Notes: generated by a model not told the origin, from the sequence alone. 64,000 nucleotides of DNA from Noviherbaspirillum cavernae (GCF_003590875.1 NZ_QYUN01000002.1:1116001-1180000), one strand, 5' to 3'. Positions 9,170 to 18,805 are shown, counted from the stretch's first letter. Numbers and translations are program-made.

Positions 9170-9369
9170 TTGTACAGCGCACGTCCGCCGATCGCGCGTT
9201 GCAGTGTGGCGGTCATGCGCGCCGCCACCACCGGATTCAGAAAGCCCGGCTGGAACGGGATCATGAAGCGGAAGGTTTTTGTCTCGCGTGCGAGGAAGGA
9301 CGAGATTACCCATGGCTCGTCCGTCATCGGGAAGGATGGAATCAGTCCACCCTGGAAGCCGGACAGGTC
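8392..9369 (-). pseudogene. SsuD-like FMNH2-dependent monooxygenase, broken copy 1
   Basis: Reads as an alkanesulfonate monooxygenase-like luciferase-fold protein, recognisable from GGLIPSFPMTDEPWVISSFL through YNVITGGGG, EIYFSGSSDAALASASKHAD and YLTWLEP to NVWSGFSLLHGGQTQGIVGSYQ. Two lesions are visible. The first 40-50 residues (the MxxFWFxPTHGD start seen in the intact ssuD at 20730) are absent. An in-frame TAG at 8550-8548 interrupts the gene, followed by 51 more in-frame codons ([20 protein letters not shown]...) to the natural stop at 8392. Loss of function is likely. The same amber codon is in copy 2. Confidence 0.85.
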
Positions 9370-9436
9370 CGGTTTCGACCTGAAGCGGTCTGTCGACCAA
9401 GTGGAAAGCGGACGTCCGCGGTGGTGCGCAAGAAGC

Positions 9437-9667
9437 TCACGGAAGCTGATTCTCAGGGGCGAGCCTGGCCGTTGCTCGGCTTGACCAAAGCAGCGCCACT
9501 GCACCGAAAAATGAGGCCACCAAGAGAACTCCGCAAGTCACCATATTTTCAAACGTATGTGGGGAAACTGTGCCAACGACGAGAACGGATTTCTCAGGGT
9601 GATCAGGATCCACGTACACGTTGATCCAGCCATGACTCGTAACTCTAACTGGATATAGCCGCCACAT
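9437..9667 (-). pseudogene. Fragment of a small membrane protein (DUF3592-like)
   Basis: An open frame of 76 residues contains VTSHGWINVYVDPDHPEKSVLVVG followed by a hydrophobic segment (TCGVLLVASFFGAVALLW). This resembles the C-terminal half of DUF3592-type membrane proteins, with a strand containing Y-x-P-x-x-P before the last transmembrane helix. The N-terminal half is missing, and the frame begins inside the end of the OsmC-YcaO gene, so I read it as a remnant at a rearrangement junction. The family assignment is tentative. Confidence 0.4.
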
Positions 9668-11849
9668 TGGCCCGCGCCATGTGCAGTTTTTTGTAGCTGT
9701 CGAGCAGGCGCAGGTGCCTATCGAGCCCCTCCAGTTTCATACTCGCAGGGCTTAAGCCGAAGAAGCGCACGCTGCCGTCCACTGACCCGATCACCGCGTC
9801 CATCCGCGGGTTGCCAAACATCCGGCGGAAATTGACCACGTAATTGTCCAGTTCCAACTCGTCATCCAGCAGTACCTCCAGCACCACATTCAAGGCCTGA
9901 TAAAACAATCCGCGCTCGACCGTGCTGTCGTTGTACTGCAGGAAGGCGCCCACCAGTTCATGCGCCTCCTCAAATTGTTGTAACGCTAGATTAATCAGCA
10001 GCCTCAATTCCAGAACTGTGAGCTGGCCCCATTCCGTATTCTCGTCAAATTCAATGCCGATCAAGGTGGCGATGTCGCCGTACTCATCCAGCTCGTTGTT
10101 CTCCAGACGCTCAAGCAGTGCTTCCAGGGCGGCATCGTCCAGGCGATGCAGGTTCAAAATATCGGCGCGGAACAACAGCGCTTTGTTGCTGTTATCCCAG
10201 ATCAGATCTTCTACCGGATAAACTTCCGAATAACCCGGCACCAGAATCCGGCAGGCAGTGGCGCCTAACTGGTCATACACCGCCGTGTAGACCTCTTTGC
10301 CCATGTCTTCGAGAATGCCGAACAAGGTCGCGGCTTCCTCGGCATTGGAGTTTTCACCCTGGCCAGAGAAATCCCATTCAACAAAATCGTAATCAGCCTT
10401 GGCACTGAAGAAGCGCCACGACACCACACCGCTGGAATCAATGAAGTGTTCAACAAAGTTATATGGCTCAGTGACAGCCTCACTTGCAAAGGTGGGCCGA
10501 GGTAAATCGTTCAGGCCTTCAAAACTGCGACCCTGCAGCAATTCCGTCAGACTGCGTTCCAGCGCCACCTCGAAACTTGGGTGCGCGCCGAACGAGGCAA
10601 ACACACCGCCTGTCCGCGGGTTCATCAAGGTGACGCACATCACTGGGTACACTCCACCCAGCGACGCATCCTTCACCAGCACCGGAAAGCCCTGCTCTTC
10701 CAAGCCCTGAATGCCGGCCACAATGCCAGGGTATTTCGCCAGCACTTCCTGCGGCACATCAGGCAAGGCGATTTCACCTTCCAGAATTTCGCGTTTGACC
10801 GCTCGCTCGAAAATCTCCGACAGGCATTGCACCTGCGCTTCGACCAGCGTATTACCGGCACTCATGCCATTGCTGACGAATAGGTTTTCGACCAGGTTGG
10901 ACGGAAAATACACCACCTCGCCGTCCGACTGCCGCACATACGGCAGCGAACAGATACCACGCTGGACATTGCCGGAATTGGTGTCGACCAGATGCGAGCC
11001 ACGCAACTCGCCATCGGGATTGTAAATTTGCAGGCAGTACTCATCCAGAATTTCGGCCGGCAGCGCATCTTTACGGCCGGGCTTGAACCAGCGCTCGTTC
11101 GGATAATGTACAAACGCCGCGTTGGCGATGTCTTCGCCCCAAAACGTACCGGCATAGAAATGGTTGTTATTGAGCCGCTCGATATACTCTCCCAACGCCG
11201 ACGCCAACGCGCTTTCTTTGGTCGCTCCCTTGCCATTGGTAAAACACATCGGCGAGTGCGCATCGCGGATATGCAGCGACCACACATTGGGCACAATATT
11301 GCGCCACGAAGCGATTTCAATCTTGATGCCCAGGTCCGCCAAAACGCCCGTCATATTGGCGATGGTTTGCTCCAGCGGCAGATCCTTACCCGTAATATAA
11401 GTGCTCGCTTCAGAAGCCGGATTCAAGGTCAGCAACGCCTGAGCATCGGCATCTAGATTCGCTACCTCTTCAATCACAAACTCGGGCCCGGCTTGCACCA
11501 CTTTTTTCACCGTACAACGCTCGATGGAGCGCAAAATACCTTGGCGATCTGTGGCAGAGATATCCTCTGGCAACTCGACCTGAATCTTGAAAATCTGCTG
11601 GTAACGGTTTTCCGGATCAACAATATTGTTCTGCGACAGGCGGATATTCTCGGTAGGAATATTGCGAGTGTTGCAATACAGCTTGACAAAGTAAGCCGCG
11701 CACAAGGCCGATGAGGTCAGAAAGTAATCGAACGGACCAGGTGCCGAGCCATCGCCCTTATAGCGGATAGGCTGATCGGACACGACCGTGAAGTCATCGA
11801 ACTTGGCTTCCAGACGAAGCTTGTCGAGAAAGTTAACCTTGATTTCCAT
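9645..11849 (-). CDS. OsmC-YcaO fusion protein
   Basis: A 734-residue fusion. Residues 1-140 are an OsmC-like domain (GDGSAPGPFDYFLTSSALCA; Cys in SIERCTVKK). From about 180 to 560 is a YcaO domain with the ATP-binding segment KGATKESALASALGEYIERL and later YFPSNLVENLFVSNGMSAGN. The C-terminal part from about 600 is helical and TPR-like. Stand-alone YcaO acts as an accessory factor in RimO-dependent methylthiolation of ribosomal protein S12; other YcaO enzymes cyclodehydrate peptides. The OsmC fusion is known in gammaproteobacteria. Base composition looks lower in GC than the neighbours, and the gene sits between two long direct repeats, suggesting transfer. No RiPP dehydrogenase or precursor is adjacent. 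Confidence 0.88.
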   Translation of the reverse strand: MEIKVNFLDKLRLEAKFDDFTVVSDQPIRYKGDGSAPGPFDYFLTSSALCAAYFVKLYCNTRNIPTENIRLSQNNIVDPENRYQQIFKIQVELPEDISATDRQGILRSIERCTVKKVVQAGPEFVIEEVANLDADAQALLTLNPASEASTYITGKDLPLEQTIANMTGVLADLGIKIEIASWRNIVPNVWSLHIRDAHSPMCFTNGKGATKESALASALGEYIERLNNNHFYAGTFWGEDIANAAFVHYPNERWFKPGRKDALPAEILDEYCLQIYNPDGELRGSHLVDTNSGNVQRGICSLPYVRQSDGEVVYFPSNLVENLFVSNGMSAGNTLVEAQVQCLSEIFERAVKREILEGEIALPDVPQEVLAKYPGIVAGIQGLEEQGFPVLVKDASLGGVYPVMCVTLMNPRTGGVFASFGAHPSFEVALERSLTELLQGRSFEGLNDLPRPTFASEAVTEPYNFVEHFIDSSGVVSWRFFSAKADYDFVEWDFSGQGENSNAEEAATLFGILEDMGKEVYTAVYDQLGATACRILVPGYSEVYPVEDLIWDNSNKALLFRADILNLHRLDDAALEALLERLENNELDEYGDIATLIGIEFDENTEWGQLTVLELRLLINLALQQFEEAHELVGAFLQYNDSTVERGLFYQALNVVLEVLLDDELELDNYVVNFRRMFGNPRMDAVIGSVDGSVRFFGLSPASMKLEGLDRHLRLLDSYKKLHMARANVAAISS

Positions 11850-12187
11850 GCATGAATTCCAAAATAGCGAGCAAAACGATTGAGCCGCTATTATCCGATT
11901 TTTTCAGCCGGAATCCTGTGCTTCTCATGGATGGAAGAAGCCTGTGTCTAGTGCCAATCCGGAGTTCCTTTGCCAGATCCATGCTTTGATAAGCGATTTG
12001 TCATGCCCAATGAACTCGCTCGCCAAGTTGTAGCAGTCATGAGCGAGCGACCAGAGGTCATTGAGCAAGCGCGCCGAAGTGCTAATGACCGGGGTGCAAT
12101 GGCGACTTATCTCGCACTCGCAGTTACGAATAAATCGCCTATACAGATTTCTCCAAAGCGGCCGCTCGCGTCACCGGAATTCAGCTG
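11850..12187. other. Intergenic region without recognisable gene
   Basis: 338 bases between the 5' end of the OsmC-YcaO gene and the 3' end of the autotransporter. The first 100 bases are AT-rich and should hold the OsmC-YcaO promoter. A plus-strand frame (MPNELARQVVAVMSERPEVIEQ...) runs into the autotransporter 3' end antisense. It could be a remnant of a small gene, but I cannot assign it. Confidence 0.4.
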
Positions 12188-15142
12188 TCAGAACTTCCAG
12201 TTCAGGCTGGCCTTGAACCCATGGTCTTCGAGCCCGTCACCGAACTGCCCTGAGTAGGAGGCTTCCAGCGTCAGGTTCGGCCGCAGCTGCGTCTCGATGC
12301 CCGCGTCAAACGCCGCGACGTTCTTTGCCAGCGGCACGCCGGCAAGGGTGAACGGCAGGCTGCCGCTGAAGGTGTGCGTGCTTGTGGGCGCGGTATCGCC
12401 GAACGCATGGCGCCAGCCCAGCATGCCGCGCAGGCGTGTGCTTTCACCCGCCTGCATGCTCGCGCGCAGGCCGATCGTCGAGAAGGTCGCATTGGTGCTG
12501 TCGCCCTCGCCGTACATCGCAGCGGGTCCACCACGCTCCAGGAACGCGTCACTCTTCAGTCTCACATGGGCCAGCCCGGAAAAAGGTTCGAGAACAGCGC
12601 GCCCCATGTCGATCTGGTGGCCGAGTTCGCCGAACACCTGCGTCGTCGTGCTGTCGTATTCGGCGTTCAAGCCCCCGGCGAAGCCCGCGAAGGCGACGGA
12701 GCGATTCGTTTCCGTCTTGTTCCAGCTATGGCTGGCGCCCAGACGCAGCGCTGTGGCGTCCCACTGCGTGCCGCCGTACGCGCCAAGGTGATAGCTGTCG
12801 GTCTTGCTGCCGCTGTTGCGCGCGCTGGTGTCCGCGCTCGCGCGGCTGTAGCCGCCGAGCATGCCCACACGCCAACCCGCACCCACGCCGGTATCCGCGC
12901 CGACCAAGAAGCCGCCGATGTCGCGCTTGAGCTTGGCTGCATTGCCGTCGCTGTCGATGCTGCCCCAGGAGCCGAATACATGGATCCAGGCCGAGTGCTT
13001 CTGGAGGTCCTCCGGGGTGCAGCCGGCGCGCATCTGCTGCGGCGTCTGCGCTGGGCTGGCCGCCGCACTGCCCGGCGCGCAGGCCGAGCCGCGCAGCCGA
13101 TCAATCGCAGCTTCGCGCACGAAGCGGCTGTCTTCCAGCAACGCCGTCTTCGTGGATGCATGAATGTCCGCCGACAGCTGGTTCAGTGCATCGCGTGCCG
13201 CGGAGTCGTTGGGCAGCCATGTCACCTCATTGGCGAAACCGTTGCTGCCGGGCAGGCTGTCCAGTGCTCCGCCCACGGCCCCTTCGTTGGGTGTTTCTGC
13301 GGCATCGGTGATGTCGCGAAGTTTTTCTGCTGTCAGATAGACATGGTTTGCGTCATAGCTGTCAATCAACCGCGCGAAAGCGCTCTGCGTATTGCCCGCC
13401 AGGCTGTAGGTGCCTGCCACGCCACCATCGGCGCTGAGCACGGTGTAGCGGGTGCCCACGCTGTAGCTCACGGCCCCGGCTCGCACGACCTCGAGACGTG
13501 ACCCGGTCCCGATGCTGGCGCTGCCGCTTACGCGAATCAGGTCTGATGCGGTGGACGCCGGGTCGACTTCGACTTGATAGGTCGAGCCCGCCAGCTGGGC
13601 GAAATTGCCATTGACGCTGAGGATACCGATGGAATTCCCCGGTGCGACCGTGCCCGCGATGGTCGTGCTGCCCACCGAACCCGAACCCTGGAGCCGCCCC
13701 GGGGCGAGCACGTTGAGCGTGCCGCCGAGCGTGCCGTTGACGGCGAGTGTGCCGGCTTCCACGGTGGTGCCGGCCGAGGCGGCGCTGTTTCCGTTCAGCA
13801 CTATCGTGCCGCCCTTCACGGTGATCGTGTTGGCGCTGATGGTGCTGTCGATCTGCGCCAAGCCCGAGTTCATGACGATGGCGTCCATCCCGCTGATGGC
13901 ATAGGCCCCTCCATGGACGAAGCTGTTCGAGCCGAGGTTGAAGTTGAGCGCGTCGACGCCGTCGCCGGTGATGTTGCCGTTGATCGCGCCGCCGGTGACG
14001 TTGAGCGTGTCGGTGCCGCCGCCGAGCAGCACGGCGCCGTTCAGGGTGCCGGCGATGGTGATGGTCGCGTTGCCGCCGATTTCGTCGATGCCGTCGCGGT
14101 TGAAGTCGCCGTCCCGGATCGCCACGCCGGAAGAGCCCGCATTGATCACGGCACCCGTGCCGATGTTGACGATGCCGCCGGCAGCGGCCGAGGTGTGGAT
14201 CGCGGCGCCGAAGCCGCCGCCCCCGGTCACAGTGCCACCGGAGACATCCACCGCGTAAGTGCCGGTGTTGCTCGAGGCGAAGACGCCGTCGCTGTTGGTC
14301 CCGGTGGCGGCGACCGTGCCGCCGCTCATCTGCACCTGGGCCAAGCCTTTTCCGGTGTGTCGCGCCCACAAACCGGTGGCTCCTGTGGACAGAACGGAGC
14401 CGCCACTCATGGTGATGCTTGCCGTACCTGTGTGGTTGGTCCCCGAGATCGACGACGTGACGCCTGTGCCGGATGCCTGGACCGTGCCGCCGGTCATCAC
14501 GACGGTCGCGTTGCCGGTTCCGGCAACGCTGGCTGTCGACGCGACGATCCCGCCCCCTGTCCCGGTATTCAAGACCTGTCCGCCGGTCAGCGTCACCTGG
14601 GCACTGGCACCCGCACTGCCGCCGTGGGCTGACACGGTGTTGGTCGCACCGGTCGAAGTGAGCGTTCCGCTGCCGATGTTCACGGAGGCGAGCCCGCCGA
14701 CTGCTGAATTGGTGACCGTCACAGCCGAACCCGTGGCGGTGATCGACTGGATATCTGTCACATTGACCGTCAGATTGAGGCTCGGCACGGCGGGCGGAGC
14801 CTGAAGCGATACGCCTTGCGTGCCCGAAACCACCATGCTCGGGTTGGCGAGGTTGAGCGTCAATCCGTTGGACCCGGCGTAGGAGATCCCTGTCGCATAG
14901 CTCGCGCCCGAGCAGGTGAGGGTGTCCTGCCCGGCTCCATCCGCTCCACACTCCCATGCAGCACGCGAGATTGAGGGTGCTGCGGCGAGAAGCGCTACGG
15001 CGAGCGCGGTGGCCGAGACAGAAAACGCGGAAGTGTTTGTTTCAGCGGCGCTGAACGGCCCTGCTGCCGGGCGTTCCACCTTATTGACGGGGCGTTTGCC
15101 GCTCGACTTGCCATTGCACGATTTCATCAGGAAAGCTTTCAC
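12188..15142 (-). CDS. Type Va autotransporter
   Basis: A 984-residue secreted or surface protein. The N-terminus has a long basic leader, then a hydrophobic stretch (SATALAVALLAAAPSIS) ending before AWECG, as in autotransporter signal peptides. The passenger, residues about 65-600, is rich in Gly/Ser/Thr/Val repeats (V-x-M-x-G-G-x-V-x-x-x-G) that predict a right-handed beta-helix, and ends with an autochaperone-like part (GGTLNVLAPGRLQGSGSVG). The last 280 residues are an autotransporter beta-barrel ending in the terminal aromatic residue (ASLNWKF). No protease or lipase motif is seen, so an adhesin-type role is more likely. The gene lies inside the unit flanked by the 926-bp repeats. Confidence 0.9.
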   Translation of the reverse strand: MKAFLMKSCNGKSSGKRPVNKVERPAAGPFSAAETNTSAFSVSATALAVALLAAAPSISRAAWECGADGAGQDTLTCSGASYATGISYAGSNGLTLNLANPSMVVSGTQGVSLQAPPAVPSLNLTVNVTDIQSITATGSAVTVTNSAVGGLASVNIGSGTLTSTGATNTVSAHGGSAGASAQVTLTGGQVLNTGTGGGIVASTASVAGTGNATVVMTGGTVQASGTGVTSSISGTNHTGTASITMSGGSVLSTGATGLWARHTGKGLAQVQMSGGTVAATGTNSDGVFASSNTGTYAVDVSGGTVTGGGGFGAAIHTSAAAGGIVNIGTGAVINAGSSGVAIRDGDFNRDGIDEIGGNATITIAGTLNGAVLLGGGTDTLNVTGGAINGNITGDGVDALNFNLGSNSFVHGGAYAISGMDAIVMNSGLAQIDSTISANTITVKGGTIVLNGNSAASAGTTVEAGTLAVNGTLGGTLNVLAPGRLQGSGSVGSTTIAGTVAPGNSIGILSVNGNFAQLAGSTYQVEVDPASTASDLIRVSGSASIGTGSRLEVVRAGAVSYSVGTRYTVLSADGGVAGTYSLAGNTQSAFARLIDSYDANHVYLTAEKLRDITDAAETPNEGAVGGALDSLPGSNGFANEVTWLPNDSAARDALNQLSADIHASTKTALLEDSRFVREAAIDRLRGSACAPGSAAASPAQTPQQMRAGCTPEDLQKHSAWIHVFGSWGSIDSDGNAAKLKRDIGGFLVGADTGVGAGWRVGMLGGYSRASADTSARNSGSKTDSYHLGAYGGTQWDATALRLGASHSWNKTETNRSVAFAGFAGGLNAEYDSTTTQVFGELGHQIDMGRAVLEPFSGLAHVRLKSDAFLERGGPAAMYGEGDSTNATFSTIGLRASMQAGESTRLRGMLGWRHAFGDTAPTSTHTFSGSLPFTLAGVPLAKNVAAFDAGIETQLRPNLTLEASYSGQFGDGLEDHGFKASLNWKF

Positions 15143-15250
15143 AAATTGATACTTCCCGATTATCTATGCCAATGACTTCATACAACCCCCGGAATAGCAG
15201 CTGTATGTGTGCCCAATTTAAAATGCGAGAGCGGCCCAATGTTCGCAGTA

Positions 15251-16176
15251 GGCCGAACCCAGACTATCGGATCATGTTGAAGTCGCAACGAATTCCGACA
15301 CGACTCATCAAGTTAAATCACATTCACTGTAGATTTACAGGACAGTAAAAAATACATGGCGCAGCAAGTATCAGCTGCGCCCCGATTTCACTGAAAGACT
15401 ATCCGACTGCACGCAACACTTGTGTGCTTTCATGTCTCCGCACCAGCGGCAACACTTCTTCGCCGACCCGATAGGCTTCTTCCAGATGCGGCGTGCCCGC
15501 CAGGATGAAGGCATCGGCACCCAATTGCACCAGTTCATCGAGCCGTTCCGCCACCTACTGGTAGCTGCCGACGATGCCTTGCGTCTGACCGCCGTGCAGC
15601 AGGCTGAAGCCGGACCAGACGTTCGGTTCGATGATCAAATCCCTGTAGCTGTTGATCGTGGTCGGGCGGTTGGCGCGCTGGCGCCTCGCGCCGACGGAAT
15701 CGCCCGCGCCATTGCCGAAAAAGTTCTCCAGCGTGGCCTTGTCGATCTGTTCGAAACCGCGCCGCACTTCCGTCCATGCTTCTTCTTCCGTCGGGCGGGC
15801 GACGATATCGACGCGCACTGCACACTTGATCTTGCGGCCTAGCGCGTCGGTCTTTTCCTTCACGCGGCGGAACTTCTCGCGCAGCGCGTCGAAGGGCTCC
15901 AGCCAGGTCAGGTAATAATCGGCATGCTTCGATGCCGAGGCGAGCGCCGCGTCGGACGAGCCGGAAAAATAGATTTCCGGGAATTCCTCCAGCGACAGCG
16001 GATCGGGCAGGCCGGCATTCTCCACCTGATAAAACTTGCCTCGATAGGAAAAAAGGCCGCCCTTCCACACGCCGCGCACGATGTCGAGAAATTCCGTGGT
16101 GCGGGTGTAGCGGTCGTCGTGGCCCGCCGAGTCGTCCCACCAGAGCTGTGCCGGGCCGCCACCGCCGGTGATGACG
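15251..16176. repeat. 926-bp direct repeat, copy 2
   Basis: The second copy of the repeat at 8244-9169, same length and orientation. The offset is exactly 7007 bases throughout, so there are no indels. Differences are scattered substitutions, for example ACGTGG versus ACATGG near 15353 and several between 15680 and 16130. The duplication is therefore not recent enough to be identical. Confidence 0.92.
15399..16176 (-). pseudogene. SsuD-like monooxygenase, broken copy 2
   Basis: Carries the C-terminal two thirds of the gene described at 8392, from VITGGGGPAQLWW to the end. The premature TAG is at the same position (15557-15555), followed by the same in-frame tail to 15399. The 5' part is replaced by unrelated sequence beyond 16176. 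The shared amber codon shows that the nonsense mutation came before the duplication. Confidence 0.85.
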
Positions 16177-16385
16177 GCGATGCATGTGCGTGTTCGGCAA
16201 GGTGCTGCTTTCTCAGCGTCCGGCGCATTGCTCTGCTGGTCACGCAACAGTGGGTGATGATCGGCAATCAGGTGGAAGCCGGATGGATGCGGCACCGGAA
16301 CCGGCGAGGGATCATGCGAAATATGGATAAGCTACTTCGGCTTTATTCGTTCACGGCTGGATGTTTGTCACGCTAAAGTCAAAGC

Positions 16386-16715
16386 ATGGAACTTCTAGCG
16401 CACAATTTCTTGTCCGAGTTCGCGCGCAGCGTCAATGCGGAGAAGGGCGTGGATGAACAAGAAGACCCGCTGATCGCGTTTCGCGACGCGCGCAACAGTT
16501 CGCTGCAGGGCGCGTATCTCATCCTTGCCGCCCGCGCTCTTGGTCTGGATGTGGGGCTGATGTCCGGCTTCAATGCGGATCGCATCAACCAGGAGTTCTT
16601 CCCGGATGGTCGTTACCGCGTCAACTTTATCGCCAATCTCGGTTATGGCGATCCGGCATCGATTCATCCGCGCGGACCACGTCTTGAGTTCGAGACGGCG
16701 GTGCAATTGCTTTAA
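16386..16715 (+). pseudogene. Nitroreductase (RutE-like) C-terminal fragment
   Basis: The 109-residue frame matches the C-terminal half of the RutE/HadB-like nitroreductase group (malonic semialdehyde reductase): [50 protein letters not shown] and [15 protein letters not shown]. Full-length relatives have about 195 residues, and the N-terminal FMN-binding half is absent. It follows the end of repeat copy 2 and unrelated sequence (16177-16385), so it is probably a rearrangement remnant. A short expressed protein cannot be excluded. Confidence 0.65.
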
Positions 16716-16719
16716 TCGC

Positions 16720-17229
16720 ATGGAATTCGAGATTCGCACGGCGGTGTCGGAGGATGCAGCATCTGTCTGCAAGGTACTGTGCCGCTCCATCTCGGAATGC
16801 TGCATTGAAGACCATCGCAACGATGGCGCGATTCTCGCTGCATGGCTGGGCAACAAGACGCCGGGGACCGTGGGGACGTGGCTACTCGCGCCGGATCATT
16901 ATTCACTGGTCGCGGTTGCGGATCATGAGCCGGTCGGCGTCGCGATGCTGACGCGGGCAGGAAAAATTGTGCTGTGCCATGTCACGCCGGAAGTGCGTTT
17001 CACCGGGATCGGCAAATCCCTGCTGCAGGCGATCGAAGTGCAGGCCGGACAGTGGAATCTTAATGAGCTGCGAGTGGCGAGCACGGTCACCGCACGAGAC
17101 TTCTATCGCCGCAACGGCTACCGTCAAATCGGCAAGACGACATCCGTGTTCGGCATCGAAACATTCACGTTTTCGAAACGGCTGTGCGACAGCTATCAAA
17201 AGAGAGTGGTTTGCAAATGCGCCTTGTAG
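16720..17229 (+). CDS. GNAT-family N-acetyltransferase
   Basis: A 169-residue GNAT protein. The acetyl-CoA-binding core is visible: ITR-like start [15 protein letters not shown], central strand [19 protein letters not shown], motif [16 protein letters not shown] (R/Q-x-x-G-x-G/A) and C-terminal [17 protein letters not shown]. The start at 16720 lies 4 bases after the nitroreductase fragment and has no evident ribosome-binding site. The substrate is unknown. Confidence 0.75.
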   Translation: MEFEIRTAVSEDAASVCKVLCRSISECCIEDHRNDGAILAAWLGNKTPGTVGTWLLAPDHYSLVAVADHEPVGVAMLTRAGKIVLCHVTPEVRFTGIGKSLLQAIEVQAGQWNLNELRVASTVTARDFYRRNGYRQIGKTTSVFGIETFTFSKRLCDSYQKRVVCKCAL

Positions 17230-17245
17230 GCACACATTGGCAGTA

Positions 17246-17437
17246 AGAGCGCCTAACAAAATGATTCTGAGGGTGTTGTGCCGCCTTGCCGTACCGGTCG
17301 TACTGTCTGCGGCGGCACCCTTGCAGGGCGCGCACTGGCTTGCATGCCAGCGCCGTTTCGCAGGCGGGCAGCATGCTGCCCGAATTCCCTGCTGCACCCT
17401 ACTCGGAACCGCTTCGCTTCATTTTGTTAGGCGCTCT
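17246..17437. repeat. attC-like palindromic element with 18-bp terminal inverted repeats
   Basis: The ends are a perfect inverted pair: AGAGCGCCTAACAAAATG at 17246-17263 and its complement at 17420-17437. They contain GCCTAAC and GTTAGGC, the RYYYAAC/GTTRRRY pattern of integron attC sites. The interior shows imperfect complementarity with an asymmetric bulge and includes blocks shared with 286-493. At 192 bases it is longer than usual attC sites, and no integron integrase is in the window, so a MITE-like mobile repeat is an alternative. Confidence 0.6.
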
Positions 17438-17586
17438 AAATTTCATGAATCTCGTGTCACCCCCGCGAAGATTGCAGCAGGGGATGAACTGTTCATCAAA
17501 TGCGCTCATGGAAGATTTTCGAATATCCATATTCGAATCATGCACAGGCATGCATGCGCATGGATATTTCTTCAATTGCTTGCCTC

Positions 17587-17670
17587 CCGGAATTGCGCCA
17601 CCGGAATTGCGCCACCGGAATTGCGCCACCGGAATTACGCCACCGGAATTACGCCACCGGAATTGCACCA
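17587..17670. repeat. 14-bp tandem repeat, six units
   Basis: Six head-to-tail units of CCGGAATTGCGCCA (17587-17670). Units 4 and 5 read CCGGAATTACGCCA and unit 6 CCGGAATTGCACCA. The array is 100 bases upstream of sbp. Each unit contains the near-palindrome CCGGAATT, so repeated binding of a regulator is possible. The rest of 17438-17770 is AT-rich unique sequence expected to hold the sbp promoter. Confidence 0.9.
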
Positions 17671-17770
17671 TATACGCAATTCAAATAAGGAACCGCAAAA
17701 CTATTCGTTCTTTTTCAAGAAGCATTTCCTTAATCTGTTGACTTCGGAAATCATCTTGAGGGAGAACGAA

Positions 17771-18778
17771 ATGTTGTTGAAGAAACTGATCCAGTCGGCA
17801 GTTGCATTGGCACTTGTCGCGCAATCCGCCTATGCGGCCGACGTCAATCTGTTGAACGTGTCCTACGATCCGACGCGCGAGTTGTACCAGGACTTCAACA
17901 AGTCGTTCTCCGCGCAGTGGAAGGCGAAGAACGGCGACAACGTGACCGTCAAGCAGTCGCACGGCGGTTCCGGCAAGCAGGCGCGTTCCGTGATCGACGG
18001 TCTCGATGCGGATATCGTGACGCTGGCGCTGGCTTACGACATCGACGAAATCGCCGATCGCGGTCTGCTGGCGAAGGATTGGCAGAAACGTCTGCCGCAC
18101 AACAGCGCACCGTACACCTCGACCATCGTGTTCCTCGTGCGCAAGGGTAATCCGAAGGGCATCAAGGACTGGAACGATCTGGTCAAGCCGGGTGTCGCGG
18201 TGATCTCGCCGAACCCGAAAACTTCCGGCGGCGCGCGCTGGAACTATCTGGCCGCATGGGGCTATGCGCTGAAACAGCCGGGCGGCAACGACGCGATTGC
18301 GAAAGAGTTTGTGGCAAAGCTGTTCAGGAATATTCCTGTGCTTGATTCCGGTGCGCGCGGTTCGACGACGACTTTCGTCGAACGCGGTATCGGCGACGTG
18401 CTGATCGCCTGGGAGAATGAAGCGATCCTTGCGATCAAGGAACTCGGTCCGGACAAGTTCGAAGTGGTTGCACCGACCATCAGCATCCTGGCCGAACCGC
18501 CGGTTGCCGTGGTGGACAAGGTCGTGGACAAGCGCGGCACGCGCAAGGTCGCGGAAGCCTATCTGCAATATCTGTACAGCGACGAAGGACAGGAAATCGC
18601 GGCGCAGAATTACTACCGTCCGATCTCGGACAAGGTGGCGAAGAAATATGCCGCGCAATTCCCGAAGGTCAATCTGTTCACGATCGACGCCGTATTCGGA
18701 GGCTGGACCAAAGCGCAGAAGGCGCACTTCTCCGACGGCGGTTCGTTCGACCAGATCTATCAGCCGGGCAGGAAGTAA
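17771..18778 (+). CDS. sbp: Sulfate ABC transporter substrate-binding protein
   Basis: The periplasmic sulfate/thiosulfate receptor that feeds CysTWA. 335 residues with a signal peptide cleaved after SAYA. Family segments: [17 protein letters not shown], the sulfate loop [39 protein letters not shown] and [22 protein letters not shown]. The start at 17771 follows GAGGGAGAACGAA. Unusually, it is not beside cysTWA (26557) but is separated from it by the sulfonate genes; it directly precedes ssuE. Confidence 0.95.
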   Translation: MLLKKLIQSAVALALVAQSAYAADVNLLNVSYDPTRELYQDFNKSFSAQWKAKNGDNVTVKQSHGGSGKQARSVIDGLDADIVTLALAYDIDEIADRGLLAKDWQKRLPHNSAPYTSTIVFLVRKGNPKGIKDWNDLVKPGVAVISPNPKTSGGARWNYLAAWGYALKQPGGNDAIAKEFVAKLFRNIPVLDSGARGSTTTFVERGIGDVLIAWENEAILAIKELGPDKFEVVAPTISILAEPPVAVVDKVVDKRGTRKVAEAYLQYLYSDEGQEIAAQNYYRPISDKVAKKYAAQFPKVNLFTIDAVFGGWTKAQKAHFSDGGSFDQIYQPGRK

Positions 18779-18805
18779 TCGCGCGCCGCTTTCAGGGACA
18801 AGACA

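Noticed and set aside
8413..9624. 403-residue plus-strand frame
   Set aside because: Antisense to the ssuD-like pseudogene; the minus-strand reading is the one with family similarity.
9645..11849. YcaO as modifying enzyme for the GG peptides
   Set aside because: It is 36 kb away in a separate island, has no RiPP partner genes, and most peptide cores lack Cys and cyclisable clusters.
11970..12257. 95-residue plus-strand frame (MPDPCFDKRF)
   Set aside because: Its last third is antisense to the autotransporter barrel and I recognise no family; too weak to list as a gene.
17246..17437. Chromosomal integron
   Set aside because: Only one complete attC-like element, no integrase gene and no cassette array in the window.
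17587..17670. Possible CRISPR array
   Set aside because: Units of 14 bp are directly adjacent with no spacers, and there are no cas genes.
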